Of a stretch of 64,000 bases of DNA, positions 17,275 through 26,166 are shown piece by piece. Position 1 is the stretch's first letter; each line of letters begins with the position of its first letter. Origin of the DNA: JAODBJ01 sp963782465 (GTDB taxonomy: Bacteria > Actinomycetota > Acidimicrobiia > IMCC26256 > PALSA-610); the NCBI GenBank assembly GCA_963782465.1, contig CAWAJR010000003.1:434001-498000 (forward strand), read 5' to 3'. The notes beneath the pieces are model-generated. The model was not told the DNA's origin. It ran no database searches and saw nothing but the letters and a program-made list of their open reading frames with translations. Made by a program: the position numbers and the translations under genes.

Positions 17275-17948
17275 GCATGCCGTTCTACGTCTCGCCGGAA
17301 CAATTCATGAAGGACCGGGCGGACTACGCCCGGAAAGGCATCGCTCGGGGGCGCGGCCTGGTCGCCTTCGAATGCGAGCCCGGGATCCTGATCGTGGCCG
17401 ACAACCCGTCGCGCACGTTGAACAAGATCAGCGAGATCTACGACCGCATCGCGTTCGCGGCGGTCGGGCGCTACAACGAGTTCCAGATGTTGCGGGTCGC
17501 CGGTGTCCGCCACGCCGATCTGAAGGGGTATTCGTACTCCCGCGAAGACGTGAACGCGCAGGAACTCGCGAACGCGTACGCGCAGACGCTCGGCCAGGTG
17601 TTCACGCACGAGACGAAGCCGTACGAGGTGGAACTGCTCGTCGTCGAGGTCGGTCATGAAGCCGACGAGAACGACATGTACCACATCCTCTACGACGGCT
17701 ATGTGATGGACGAGCAGAACTATTCGGTGCTCGGTGGTCAGGCCGAGACGATCAGCGAGATGCTCAAGGAGCAGTACGAGCCCGGCTCCGACATGCTCAC
17801 CGCATTGAAGCTGGGCGCGAAGGTGCTCGGTGCCGACGAGGAACCCTTGAACGCCGAGCAACTCGAGGTCGCGTTGCTCGACCGCACCCGCCCGCGCCGC
17901 GCGTTCCGTCGTTTCACCCGCGACGAACTCGCGTCGATGCTCGCGTAG
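17271..17948 (+). CDS. prcA: 20S proteasome alpha subunit
   Basis: 225-residue gating subunit; its rings sit on the PrcB chamber and bind the C-terminal GQYL of the ATPase. The N-terminus MSMPFYVSPEQ and helix H0 (MKDRADYARKGIARG) are typical, as are NPSRTLNKISEIYDR and the central ETKPYEVELLVVEVG. ATG 17271 is chosen because it overlaps the TGA of the upstream short ORF; a second ATG lies at 17277. The only good ribosome site (GGAGG at 17257-17261) is inside the repeat and may be folded away unless the short ORF is translated. Confidence 0.95.
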   Translation: MSMPFYVSPEQFMKDRADYARKGIARGRGLVAFECEPGILIVADNPSRTLNKISEIYDRIAFAAVGRYNEFQMLRVAGVRHADLKGYSYSREDVNAQELANAYAQTLGQVFTHETKPYEVELLVVEVGHEADENDMYHILYDGYVMDEQNYSVLGGQAETISEMLKEQYEPGSDMLTALKLGAKVLGADEEPLNAEQLEVALLDRTRPRRAFRRFTRDELASMLA

Positions 17949-17955
17949 CCGGGCC

Positions 17956-18281
17956 TCAGAAGAGGATCCGCACGGCGGGCACCAGCGCGGTCACGAGGAG
18001 TGCCGCGGCGGTGACGCGCACGATCAGGGGGAGCCGGCGACGGGCCCCTCGTCTTCGAGCACGGCGTCGACTTCGTTGACGAGCAGGACGTAGCTCGCGT
18101 CGTCGACCTGCTCGTCGGGTACGAACACCGAAACGACGGCCATATCGCCGACCGTGAGCGCGTACGGGCTGTGTACCGCGCCCCGGAGTTCGACGTCGAG
18201 CCCCTCGGCGGTGAGCCGGGCGGCGATGACATGCGCCCGGAACGTCCCATGCACGGACGTCAACCGGGTCATACCTTCCAT
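17956..18281 (-). CDS. DUF2007-like signal-transducing protein with C-terminal membrane segment; frameshifted
   Basis: The first 85 residues (to a stop at 18024) match the small DUF2007 fold (FRAHVIAARLTAEGLDVELRG ... VFVPDEQVDDA). If the G run at 18027-18031 has lost one base, the frame continues into about 22 hydrophobic residues (LIVRVTAAALLVTALVPAV) ending at 17956, giving a tail-anchored protein. The continuation is hydrophobic and ends just before the prcA stop on the other strand, so I favour it. Function unknown. It lies opposite to and between prcA and pafA. Confidence 0.6.
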
Positions 18282-18346
18282 CGATCGGATTGTACGAGCG
18301 TCGAGGCGCCCGGCGTCGACCGCCTTCGATGCTTGGGGCCAGCCCG

Positions 18347-18352
18347 TACACT
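18347..18352 (+). promoter_or_regulatory. -10-like hexamer before pafA
   Basis: TACACT, 6 bases before GTG 18359; no leader space for a ribosome site. Confidence 0.45.
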
Positions 18353-18358
18353 GCCTTC

Positions 18359-19717
18359 GTGGAGCGCCGTATTTTCGGGCTGGAGAACGAGTACGGCGTC
18401 ACCTGCACGCTGCGGGGGCAACGCCGGCTCAGCCCCGACGAGGTGGCCCGCTACCTGTTCCGGCGGGTCGTGTCGTGGGGCCGTTCCAGCAACGTCTTCC
18501 TGGAGAACGGCGCACGCCTCTATCTCGACGTCGGCAGCCATCCCGAATACGCGACGCCGGAATGCGACTCGATTCGTGATCTGGTCGTGCACGACAAGGC
18601 CGGTGAGCGGATCCTCGAAGGGTTGGTCCACAGCGCCGAACAACGCCTGCGGGAAGAGGGCATCCGCGGGGAAGTGTTCCTGTTCAAGAACAACACCGAC
18701 TCCGCCGGCAACTCGTACGGTTGTCACGAGAATTATCTCGTCGAGCGCGAGGGCGACTTCTCGAAGTTCACCGACGTGCTCATCCCGTTCCTCGTCAGCC
18801 GGCAGGTGTACGCGGGGGCGGGAAAGGTGCTCCAGACGGCCCGGGGCGCGATGTACTGCGTCAGCCAACGCGCCGAGCACATCTGGGAAGGCGTTTCGAG
18901 CGCGACGACCCGCTCGCGACCGATCATCAACACACGCGACGAACCGCACGCCGACGCGGAGCGGTTCCGCCGTTTGCACGTGATCGTCGGCGACTCGAAC
19001 ATGAGCGAGTACGCGACCTTCCTGAAGGTCGGCGCGACGTCGATCCTGTTGCGAATGCTCGAAGAAGACGGCGCCCCGTGGCGCGACCTCACCCTCGAGA
19101 ACCCGATCCGCGCCATCCGGGAGATCAGCCACGACATCACCTGCCGGCGCCGGGTTCGCCTTGCCAACGGGCGGGAACTGTCGGCTGTCGAGATCCAGGC
19201 CGAGTACCTCACTCGGGCGCAGCGGTTCGCGAAACGGCGCGGGTTGCCGCCCCTCGAGCAGCAAGCGCTCGACATGTGGACCCACGTGATGGAACACCTC
19301 GAGGACGACCCGCTCGCGTTGCGTACCGAGGTCGACTGGGTGATCAAGTACCACATGGTGGAGTCGTACCGCACCCGCGGCGAGTTGCCGCTCACCCACC
19401 CGCGCATCTCGTTGCTCGACCTCGCGTACCACGACGTCAGCCGGTCGCGCTCGCTCTACTACCTGCTGGAGCGACGGGAGAAAGTGGAACGCATCGTCAC
19501 CGACGAAGAGGTGATGACCGCGGTCACCACGCCCCCGCAGTCGACCCGGGCACGCCTCCGGGGCGCGTTCATCAAGCGGGCCAAGGAACGCAAACGCGAC
19601 TACACCGTCGACTGGGTGCACCTGAAGTTGAACGACCAGGCGCAGCGAACGGTGTTGTGCAAGGACCCGTTCAAATCGCGCGACGAGCGCGTCGAGCGGT
19701 TGATCGCTTCTCTGTAG
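18359..19717 (+). CDS. pafA: Pup-protein ligase
   Basis: 452 residues. Attaches deamidated Pup to lysines of target proteins. The N-terminus (RRIFGLENEYGVTCT) and LSPDEVARYLFRRVVSWG are near-identical to PafA proteins I remember from mycobacteria. ENEYG supplies the Mg/ATP glutamates; NTRDEPHADAE and HVIVGDSNMSEYAT are shared with Dop but the Dop-specific loop is absent. I chose GTG 18359 because of this N-terminal match and the hexamer immediately before it. Confidence 0.96.
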   Translation: MERRIFGLENEYGVTCTLRGQRRLSPDEVARYLFRRVVSWGRSSNVFLENGARLYLDVGSHPEYATPECDSIRDLVVHDKAGERILEGLVHSAEQRLREEGIRGEVFLFKNNTDSAGNSYGCHENYLVEREGDFSKFTDVLIPFLVSRQVYAGAGKVLQTARGAMYCVSQRAEHIWEGVSSATTRSRPIINTRDEPHADAERFRRLHVIVGDSNMSEYATFLKVGATSILLRMLEEDGAPWRDLTLENPIRAIREISHDITCRRRVRLANGRELSAVEIQAEYLTRAQRFAKRRGLPPLEQQALDMWTHVMEHLEDDPLALRTEVDWVIKYHMVESYRTRGELPLTHPRISLLDLAYHDVSRSRSLYYLLERREKVERIVTDEEVMTAVTTPPQSTRARLRGAFIKRAKERKRDYTVDWVHLKLNDQAQRTVLCKDPFKSRDERVERLIASL

Positions 19718-19788
19718 TCGCGGTTGATGTCGGGGGACGCCCGCCGGGTGTAGGTGGGGACGCCGGCCGTCTGGCATGGTGGTCGGCG

Positions 19789-20856
19789 ATGCCGTCGTTC
19801 CGTACGGGAAAGATCGTCGCGATCCTCCAAGAGCGCACCGGGTTGCAGCGCGTCGAGGTCGACCTCGGGCAAGGGGCCGAGCGCGCTTATGTGCTCACCC
19901 AGCTCACCGGCGATGTCGCCGCCGGCGACGAAGTCGTCGTGAACACGACCGCGGTGGAACTCGGGCTCGGCACGGGCGGCTGGCATGTCGTGCACTGGAA
20001 CCTGAGCCGCGACGCGTGGTCGGAAGCCGGCCCGGGCCACATCATCAAGGCCCGCTACACGAGCCTCCAGGCCGACGTCGGCAGCAGCGAGGAGCAGTGG
20101 GAGGAGCTCACCGACGCGACCTCGATCGACGGCATGCCGGTCGTGGCGCTGGCACTGCACAGCCAGGTGCCGGCGGTCGCGGTCGCGTTCAAGCGGCTCG
20201 CGCCCGGCGCCCGCCTCGCCTACGTGATGACCGACGGTGCGGCGCTGCCGCTCGCGCTGTCGGACCTGGTTGCGAGGATGCGTGCCGACCTGCTGGTCGA
20301 CGCGACGATCACGTGCGGCCACGCGTTCGGCGGCGACTACGAAGCCGTTTCGGTGTACAGCGCGCTCGCGGTGGCGCGTCGCGTCGTGAAGGCCGACGCC
20401 GCGATCGTCGCGATGGGACCGGGCATCGTCGGAACCGCGACCCGCCTCGGCTATTCGGGTATCGAGGTCGGGCCGATCGTCGACGCCGCCGCCGGTCTGG
20501 GCGGGGTGCCGATCGCCGCCCTGCGGGCGTCGTTCGCCGATTCCCGGCCCCGCCACTACGGCGTATCGCACCACACGATCACCGCGCTCACGGTCGCGTG
20601 CCGGAGCCGGGCCGTCGTCCCCGTGCCCGCCGTCGGCGGCGCCGAAGAGGAGCGGCTGTGGGCGGACCTGCGGGCGGGCGGCCTCGATCGCCGGCACGAA
20701 CTCGTCGGCGTCGAGGCGTTCGGGATCGTCGAGGAGCTCGCGCGCCGGGGCATCGCGCTCGAGTCGATGGGGCGCGCCGCCGCCGACGACCCGGTGCTGT
20801 TCGAGTCGGCGGCGGCGGCCGGGACGGTCGCCGCCACTCGCCGCGCGCCCGCGTAA
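19789..20856 (+). CDS. DUF3866 family protein
   Basis: 355-residue conserved actinobacterial protein of unknown function, usually seen between pafA and pafB/C-type genes. The N-terminal part is beta-rich (RTGKIVAILQERTGLQRVEVDLG) and the second half has an alternating alpha/beta region with GPGIVGTATRLGYSG and SHHTITAL. It has no signal peptide and no catalytic motif I can name. Only 9 bases separate it from pafB. Confidence 0.8.
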   Translation: MPSFRTGKIVAILQERTGLQRVEVDLGQGAERAYVLTQLTGDVAAGDEVVVNTTAVELGLGTGGWHVVHWNLSRDAWSEAGPGHIIKARYTSLQADVGSSEEQWEELTDATSIDGMPVVALALHSQVPAVAVAFKRLAPGARLAYVMTDGAALPLALSDLVARMRADLLVDATITCGHAFGGDYEAVSVYSALAVARRVVKADAAIVAMGPGIVGTATRLGYSGIEVGPIVDAAAGLGGVPIAALRASFADSRPRHYGVSHHTITALTVACRSRAVVPVPAVGGAEEERLWADLRAGGLDRRHELVGVEAFGIVEELARRGIALESMGRAAADDPVLFESAAAAGTVAATRRAPA

Positions 20857-20859
20857 CCT
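20854..20859 (+). promoter_or_regulatory. -10-like hexamer before pafB
   Basis: TAACCT overlaps the stop codon of the DUF3866 gene and lies 6 bases before the pafB ATG, so pafB-pafC may have their own leaderless promoter. Confidence 0.35.
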
Positions 20860-20865
20860 CGCTCG

Positions 20866-21810
20866 ATGGCCGACGCCCCGAGCCGCGTCGAACGGCTGCT
20901 GAACCTGCTCGCCGCGTTGCTCGACACCCGCCGCCCGCTCTCCCGTGAAGAGATCGTTCGTGAGGTCGCGGGGTACCCGACCGACGGGTCGGCGAACCGG
21001 CGCGCGTTCGAGCGCGACAAGGAGATGTTGCGGGGCATGGGGGTGCCGATCACGGTCGAGGAGTTGCCGGGCGACACCGCGGAGTTCGGTTACCGCGTGA
21101 ACCCGGAGGAGTACTTTCTCACCGACCTCACGCTCAGCGCGGAGGAAACGGCGGCGCTGCGGGTCGCGGTGAACGCGATCTCGCTCGGCAGCGCGTCGGG
21201 TGAGGGCGCGCTCATGAAACTCGGCGGTGCCGAGAGTGGCCCGGAGGCACCGATCGCGTCACTCCCGCTGGTGCCGAGCCTCGCCACCTTGTTCGAAGCC
21301 TTCCGGCGCCGCGCGCCGGTGACGTTCGCCTACCGCGGGGAAACGCGAACCGTCGAGCCGTGGGGCCTCACCAGCAAACGGGGGCACTGGTACGTCGTCG
21401 GCTACGACCGCGGCCGCGCCGCGGTGCGCGCGTTCCGAGCCGACCGGGTGCAGGGCGACGTGCAAACCGGGGACGCGGGGGCGTTCGACGCCCCCGCCGA
21501 CTTCCGGCCCGACGACCACGTCGAGGAACGGGCGTGGATGTTCGGCGGTGACGAACCGGTGCGGGTCGACATCCTCGTCGATGCCGGTTACCTCGACGGC
21601 GCGCGAGCGACGCTCGGCGAGGATGCGACGTTCGTCGTGCACGACGACGGCAGCGCGACCGTGACGGTGCCCGTCGTCGACACCATCGCGTTTCGAGCCG
21701 AGGTCCTCGGTTTCCTCGAACACGCCGAGGTGTTGCGCCCGCCCGAAGTGCGGGCCGAGTTCGTCACGTTCCTCGAAACCATCGCCGCCGGTCGAGAGCG
21801 GGCAACATGA
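20866..21810 (+). CDS. pafB: WYL-domain transcription regulator PafB
   Basis: 314 residues. An N-terminal winged-helix (RVERLLNLLAALLDTRRPLSREEI ... RRAFERDKEMLRGMG) is followed by a WYL domain (GHWYVVGYDRGRAAVRAFRADRV) and a C-terminal WCX extension. In mycobacteria PafB and PafC together activate DNA-damage genes independently of LexA. The start codon of pafC overlaps its stop (ATGA), matching a pair made in equal amounts. Confidence 0.92.
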   Translation: MADAPSRVERLLNLLAALLDTRRPLSREEIVREVAGYPTDGSANRRAFERDKEMLRGMGVPITVEELPGDTAEFGYRVNPEEYFLTDLTLSAEETAALRVAVNAISLGSASGEGALMKLGGAESGPEAPIASLPLVPSLATLFEAFRRRAPVTFAYRGETRTVEPWGLTSKRGHWYVVGYDRGRAAVRAFRADRVQGDVQTGDAGAFDAPADFRPDDHVEERAWMFGGDEPVRVDILVDAGYLDGARATLGEDATFVVHDDGSATVTVPVVDTIAFRAEVLGFLEHAEVLRPPEVRAEFVTFLETIAAGRERAT

Positions 21811-22808
21811 GCCCGCGGGCGGTTGCCGAAACCGAGGTGCAACGGATCCTCGCGCTCGTCCCGTGGATCGTCGCCCACCCGGGGACCACGAAGCAGGAGA
21901 TCGCGCAACGGTTCGGGGTGAGCGTCGAGCAGGTCGACGACGACCTGGCGTTGGTCTTGATGATCGGCGTCCCGCCGTACTCGGGCGGCGACTACGTCGA
22001 CGTCGAAGAGGATGCCGCCGGCCGGGTGACGATCCGTCTCGCCGACTACTTCCGCCGGCCCCTGCGCCTCACGCCGAACGAAGGCCTGGCGCTGCTCGCC
22101 GCGGGTCGTGCCCTGCTCGCGGTGCCGGGTTCCGACCCGGCCGGGCCGCTCGCGACCGCGCTCGACAAGCTCGAAGCGGCGCTCGACTTCCCGGAACTGG
22201 TCGTCGACGTGGGGGAGCCGGCGTTCCTCCACGCGATGCGTGACGCCGCGGCGCACCACGAACGGCTCGACATCGACTACTGGTCGGCCGGGCGCGACGA
22301 GCTGACCCGCCGTTCCATCGACCCGGTCACCGTCTTCTACGCGACCGGCGCCTGGTACGTGAGCGCGTACTGCCATCGGGCCGAAGCCGAGCGCATCTTC
22401 CGGGTCGATCGGGTGAGGGCCGTGCGCCCGACCGGGGTCGTCTTCGACCCGGGCGATGCACCGGTGGCGGGCGAACCGGCCCGCGTGTTCAATCCCCGCC
22501 CCGGCGACCCGCGCGTCACCCTCCGCCTGCACCCACCCGCCGCCTGGGTCGCCGAGCACTTCCCGACCGAATCGGTCACCGAACGGGCCGACGGCTCGCT
22601 CGACGTCGTGCTCGTCGTCAGCGAGGACGCATGGCTGGAACGCCTCGCGCTCCGTCTCGGTCACGACGCCGAGGTGATCGCGCCCCCTCGGTACCGAGGG
22701 GCCGCCGCCGCGGCCGCCGCGCGGGTACTGGCCCGCTACCGTGACCGGGCCCGATCGGAGGATGGAGTACGTGGAAGCAACGTCAGCCGCGACCCCCGAG
22801 GGGCCTGA
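21807..22808 (+). CDS. pafC: WYL-domain transcription regulator PafC
   Basis: 333 residues with the same layout as PafB: winged-helix (IAQRFGVSVEQVDDDLALVL), WYL domain (GAWYVSAYCHRAEAERIFRVDRV) and WCX tail. Overlaps pafB by 4 bases. Its last ~12 codons overlap the probable start of lepB, so the signal peptidase gene is probably cotranscribed with the regulators. Confidence 0.92.
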   Translation: MSPRAVAETEVQRILALVPWIVAHPGTTKQEIAQRFGVSVEQVDDDLALVLMIGVPPYSGGDYVDVEEDAAGRVTIRLADYFRRPLRLTPNEGLALLAAGRALLAVPGSDPAGPLATALDKLEAALDFPELVVDVGEPAFLHAMRDAAAHHERLDIDYWSAGRDELTRRSIDPVTVFYATGAWYVSAYCHRAEAERIFRVDRVRAVRPTGVVFDPGDAPVAGEPARVFNPRPGDPRVTLRLHPPAAWVAEHFPTESVTERADGSLDVVLVVSEDAWLERLALRLGHDAEVIAPPRYRGAAAAAAARVLARYRDRARSEDGVRGSNVSRDPRGA

Positions 22809-23385
22809 GCCCATCCCGCCCGACGAACTCCCCGACGGCGCGGCGCTGAAGCGCCGCAAACGCCGCAGCGGGACCCGCCAGGCGATCGAATGGGTCGTCC
22901 TGGTCGGCGTGGCCCTGGTCATCGCGATCGTCATCAAGACGTTCCTGTTCCAGGCCTTCTACATCCCGTCGGCGTCGATGGTGCCGACCTTGAAGGTCAA
23001 CGATCGCGTCCTTGTGAACAAGGTGTCGTACAAGCTGCACGGCATCCACCGGGGCGACATCGTCGTGTTCACGAAGCCGCCGGCGGAGACCGACAACATC
23101 AAAGACCTGGTCAAACGGGTGATCGGGCTCCCGAACGAGACGGTCGAAGGCCGTGACAACCACATCTACATCAACGGGAGGCTCCTGAAGGAGCCGTACC
23201 TGCCGGCCGGCACGCAGACCTCGACGTTCTCGGCGCAGACCATCCCGGCGAACTCGATCTGGGTGATGGGCGACAACCGGGCCGACTCGCGAGATTCCCG
23301 CTTCTTCGGGCCGATCCGCACCTCCAGCGTCGTCGGCCGCGTCTTCGTGCGGATCTGGCCGCCGAACCGCCTCGGATTTCTTTGA
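22771..23385 (+). CDS. lepB: Signal peptidase I
   Basis: 204 residues if begun at GTG 22771, which is 9 bases after GGAGG; GTG 22741 and ATG 22762 are also in frame. One N-terminal membrane segment (residues about 32-54), then the catalytic serine S69 (SASMVPT) and lysine K115 (VKRVIGLP), with the box GDNRADSRDSR. It cleaves signal peptides outside the membrane and would serve Tat and Sec substrates; tatA and tatC follow 1.7 kb downstream. Confidence 0.93.
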   Translation: MEATSAATPEGPEPIPPDELPDGAALKRRKRRSGTRQAIEWVVLVGVALVIAIVIKTFLFQAFYIPSASMVPTLKVNDRVLVNKVSYKLHGIHRGDIVVFTKPPAETDNIKDLVKRVIGLPNETVEGRDNHIYINGRLLKEPYLPAGTQTSTFSAQTIPANSIWVMGDNRADSRDSRFFGPIRTSSVVGRVFVRIWPPNRLGFL

Positions 23386-23392
23386 TGCTGGT

Positions 23393-23490
23393 CGCGCTCG
23401 CTGCGCTCGGCCGCTCCGGCGAGTTCGCTTCGCTCACCGCTCCGTAGGACGCCGCACCCGGCCGCCACCGCTGCGCTCGGCCGGTCCGGC
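23393..23490. repeat. CGCTCGCTGCGCTCG-type intergenic repeat, copy 1
   Basis: A G+C-rich stretch after lepB with GCTGCGCTCGGCCG twice and GGCGAGTTCGCT. The same words occur in opposite orientation at 50618-50650. It may be a small repetitive element or the read-through end of lepB; no protein is evident. Confidence 0.35.
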
Positions 23491-23491
23491 G

Positions 23492-24181
23492 TCAGTCGCT
23501 CCATTCGCCGACGACGCTGACCATCCGTGACGGGTTGTCGCAGTAGACGCCGTCGACACCCATCTGCAGCGCGGTTCGCAGCTGGCGGGCCTCCTGGGTG
23601 TCCCAGGCGAAGGCGAGGACACCGAACCGGTGGAACAGCGACACGAGGCCGCCGCTCCATTCGGTGTGGTGCATGTTCATCGCGTCGATGCCGGCAGCGG
23701 CGAGGTCGGCGGCGTGACGTTCGAGCGGCACCTCGATCGCCCGCCGCCGCTCGGAATGCACGAGCCGGACATCACGGTGCTCGCGCAGCTCACGCAGCGC
23801 AGGCAGGCTCGGCGCGCACAGCCACGCCCGCTCCGCGACCCCGAACTTCCGCACGATCTGGATGAGCGGGCCGGCCACGCCCGGTTCTTTCAGGTCGATC
23901 GACAGGTCGAAGTCGTTGCCGAGCTCCTCGTAGAGGTCGGCCAGCCGGGGAACGCCGAGCTCGGCGAGTTGGCCGGCCGTCGACCCGTGGACCTTGCGCC
24001 GCCGTAACCCTCGCCGCACGACGGCGTCGTGGGCCAGCACGACCTCACCGTCGCCGGAGAGCCAGGCGTCGGTTTCGAGCCCCCTGGCACCTTCTTCCAG
24101 TGCCCGGCGGAAGGCGGGGAGGGTGTTCTCCGGCTCTTCGAGCCGTGCGCCTCGGTGGGCGAACGTGATCGGGGGCGCCAC
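23492..24181 (-). CDS. Glycerophosphodiester phosphodiesterase family protein
   Basis: 229 residues beginning at GTG 24181 (APPITFAHRGARLEEPENT). HRG and ENT are the catalytic and metal motifs; E and D in LETDAWLSGDG and H in AHDAVVRR complete the site. The C-terminal FAWDTQEARQL and GVDGVYCDNP are typical. It has no signal peptide in this start choice, so it probably acts in the cytoplasm on glycerophosphodiesters from lipid turnover. Confidence 0.88.
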   Translation of the reverse strand: MAPPITFAHRGARLEEPENTLPAFRRALEEGARGLETDAWLSGDGEVVLAHDAVVRRGLRRRKVHGSTAGQLAELGVPRLADLYEELGNDFDLSIDLKEPGVAGPLIQIVRKFGVAERAWLCAPSLPALRELREHRDVRLVHSERRRAIEVPLERHAADLAAAGIDAMNMHHTEWSGGLVSLFHRFGVLAFAWDTQEARQLRTALQMGVDGVYCDNPSRMVSVVGEWSD

Positions 24182-24367
24182 GCAGTGATCGTGCCAGATC
24201 CGGGCCCGAGCGCATAACCCGTCCAAGGGGCGCCAGTCAACCGGATGTCGCTCGTGAGGCCGCGCGTCACAAGTTCCATCGTTCCCTTAAGCGACCCCCG
24301 GGCAGTGCCGAAGGGAAGTCACCGCCGGGATTGGCGGGCGACGGGAACAGACCAGGGACGGACTGCG

Positions 24368-24706
24368 GTGACCACCATCCGAGCAAATTGTCCAAGCTGC
24401 GGGGACGTGCAGCTGAAGGCGAGCGAGCTGACGGTGCGAGTGTGCTCGGACGACGAGCGCGGTTCGTACTGCTTCCGCTGCCCAGACTGCCGCCGAGCAG
24501 TCGCGAAAGACGCCAGCCGGCGCATCGTCGACCTCCTCGTTTCGAGTGGCGTCCGCATGCAGGTGTGGCGCCTGCCCGCCGAACTGCACGAGCAGCACAA
24601 CGGCGCGGCGTTCGTGCCCGACGACCTCTTGGACTTCCACCTCTTCTTGCAGGAAGACGGCTGGTTCGCTCGCCTCGCCGAGGAAGTCGACCGCTCCGCC
24701 TCATGA
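24368..24706 (+). CDS. Zinc-ribbon protein of unknown function
   Basis: 112 residues from GTG 24368. Two CxxC pairs (CPSCG at 8-12, CFRCPDC near 38-44) form a zinc ribbon with VRVCSDD between; the rest is alpha-helical and acidic (LLDFHLFLQEDGWFARLAEEV). A longer reading from 24245 is possible but its extra part is not protein-like. No function is suggested by its neighbours. Confidence 0.6.
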   Translation: MTTIRANCPSCGDVQLKASELTVRVCSDDERGSYCFRCPDCRRAVAKDASRRIVDLLVSSGVRMQVWRLPAELHEQHNGAAFVPDDLLDFHLFLQEDGWFARLAEEVDRSAS

Positions 24707-24754
24707 CTGCCACGGCGCGGTAGCGTCAGCGGCTGAAGCGAGAGCGGAAGGCGC

Positions 24755-24982
24755 ATGATGGTCCTGTGGTGGTGCGCACTCGGCGCAGCCGGGTTGGGCG
24801 CGGCGTTGTGCGCGATCCTCGCTGCTCGCGCGCCGCGTGAGATCGGCTCGACGATCGAATCGTTCGACGAGCTTCGTCGTGACCTGCGCCTGGCCGTGGT
24901 CGAGTTACGGGTCGAGCAGGAACGCATCGCGCGCCGCGTCGCATACCTTCGCCGACACGGGCCCGGACAGGCTCAGGAGTAG
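24755..24982 (+). CDS. Small membrane protein with coiled-coil tail
   Basis: 75 residues: one membrane segment (about 3-25) and a charged helical tail with heptad-like spacing (SFDELRRDLRLAVVELRVEQ). It precedes tatA. Family not recognised. Confidence 0.5.
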   Translation: MMVLWWCALGAAGLGAALCAILAARAPREIGSTIESFDELRRDLRLAVVELRVEQERIARRVAYLRRHGPGQAQE

Positions 24983-25045
24983 CATCGGGCTGCTCGAACC
25001 GCTGCGTTCGAGCGGAAAATGACCCCCATACTGTCTGAGCCAGCG

Positions 25046-25060
25046 ATGAGCCAGTCGTGA
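25046..25060 (+). promoter_or_regulatory. Five-codon mini-frame overlapping the tatA start
   Basis: ATGAGCCAGTCGTGA would encode MSQS and its stop overlaps the GTG start of tatA as GTGA. TACTGT at 25029-25034 is a possible -10 element upstream. Too short to judge; noted because of the similar coupled short frames elsewhere in the window. Confidence 0.2.
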
Positions 25061-25398
25061 GCCTCGGTCCCGCAGAGATCCTCGTCATCCTCCTCGTCGC
25101 GCTGGTCGTGTTCGGCCCGAAGCGGCTCCCCGAAGTCGGGCGACAGGTCGGTGGGGCAATGCGCGAATTGCGCAAGATGCAGGACACGATGCGTTCCGAG
25201 CTCTCCACCGTCCTCGACGACACGCTGCACCACGATTCGAACCAGGCCGGCTACGAAGACGTGGCCGAGCCCTACGCGCAGGAATCGACGATCCACCCCG
25301 GCGAGGGCGATCTCGACCATGATGACGGGCGGCGTGCGCTCCCGCCGGTTTCTCGAATCGACGATCCCGACAACGGTCCTTCCGGCTCGTTCTCCTAG
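25057..25398 (+). CDS. tatA: Twin-arginine translocase subunit TatA/TatB
   Basis: 113 residues: a single N-terminal membrane helix (LGPAEILVILLVALVVFGPK), then the conserved FGPKRLPEVGRQVGGAMRE amphipathic helix and an acidic tail. It forms the protein-conducting part of the Tat pathway with TatC, encoded 15 bases downstream. TatA versus TatB cannot be decided from sequence alone; the Pro after the membrane helix and the length fit either. Confidence 0.9.
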   Translation: MSLGPAEILVILLVALVVFGPKRLPEVGRQVGGAMRELRKMQDTMRSELSTVLDDTLHHDSNQAGYEDVAEPYAQESTIHPGEGDLDHDDGRRALPPVSRIDDPDNGPSGSFS

Positions 25399-25413
25399 CG
25401 CGGACCAGGGCTC

Positions 25414-26166
25414 TTGAGCGACGAACGTGAGGACGCCGGCGGGCGAATGACGCTCGTTGAGCACCTCACCGAGCTGCGCAAGCGCATCATCATCTCGCTC
25501 ATCGCCGTCGCGATCGGTGCGATCCTCGCATTCATCCTCTACCCGTGGATCATCACGTTCCTCGCCCACCCGTACCGCGAGATCACGAAGAACAAGAACA
25601 ATTGCGGGCCCAAAGGCTGCTCGCTCGTCGCGACCAACCCGCTCGAACCGTTCGCGGTGCGCCTCAAAGTCGCGACCTATGGCGGCATCGTGTTCGCCCT
25701 GCCGGTCTGGCTGTGGGAGCTGTGGCGCTTCGTCACGCCCGGTCTCCACAAGAAGGAGAAGCGCTACGCGATCCCGTTCATCGTCTCGTCGATCCTGCTT
25801 TTCTGCACCGGCGGCTTCGTCGCCTGGTTGACGGTGGCCAAGGCCCTGCAGTTCCTCGCCGGCGTCGGCGGGAACAGCATCACACCCTTCTTCACCGCTT
25901 CGAACTACCTGAGCCTGATCTCGCTGATGATCATCGCGTTCGGGATCTCGTTCGAATTCCCGGTCCTGCTCGTGTTCTTGATGCTGGTCGGCATCCTGAA
26001 GAGCCGCCAGCTCGGGCGGGGTCGCCGGTGGTGGGCGGTCGGGATCACTACCTTTGCCGCGATCATCACCCCCAGCCAGGACCCGTACTCGCTCGCCTTC
26101 ATGGCCGTCCCGATGTACCTGTTCTACGAGGCGTCGATCCTGATCGGAAAGCTGATGAAGAAGTGA
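25414..26166 (+). CDS. tatC: Twin-arginine translocase subunit TatC
   Basis: 250 residues from TTG 25414, six membrane segments. Hallmarks of the TatC receptor: MTLVEHLTELRKRI at the N-terminal cytoplasmic end, NPLEPFAVRLKVA after the first loop, and ITPSQDPYSLAFMAVPMYLFYE near the end. It recognises twin-arginine signal peptides. Overlaps the next gene by GTGA. Confidence 0.95.
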   Translation: MSDEREDAGGRMTLVEHLTELRKRIIISLIAVAIGAILAFILYPWIITFLAHPYREITKNKNNCGPKGCSLVATNPLEPFAVRLKVATYGGIVFALPVWLWELWRFVTPGLHKKEKRYAIPFIVSSILLFCTGGFVAWLTVAKALQFLAGVGGNSITPFFTASNYLSLISLMIIAFGISFEFPVLLVFLMLVGILKSRQLGRGRRWWAVGITTFAAIITPSQDPYSLAFMAVPMYLFYEASILIGKLMKK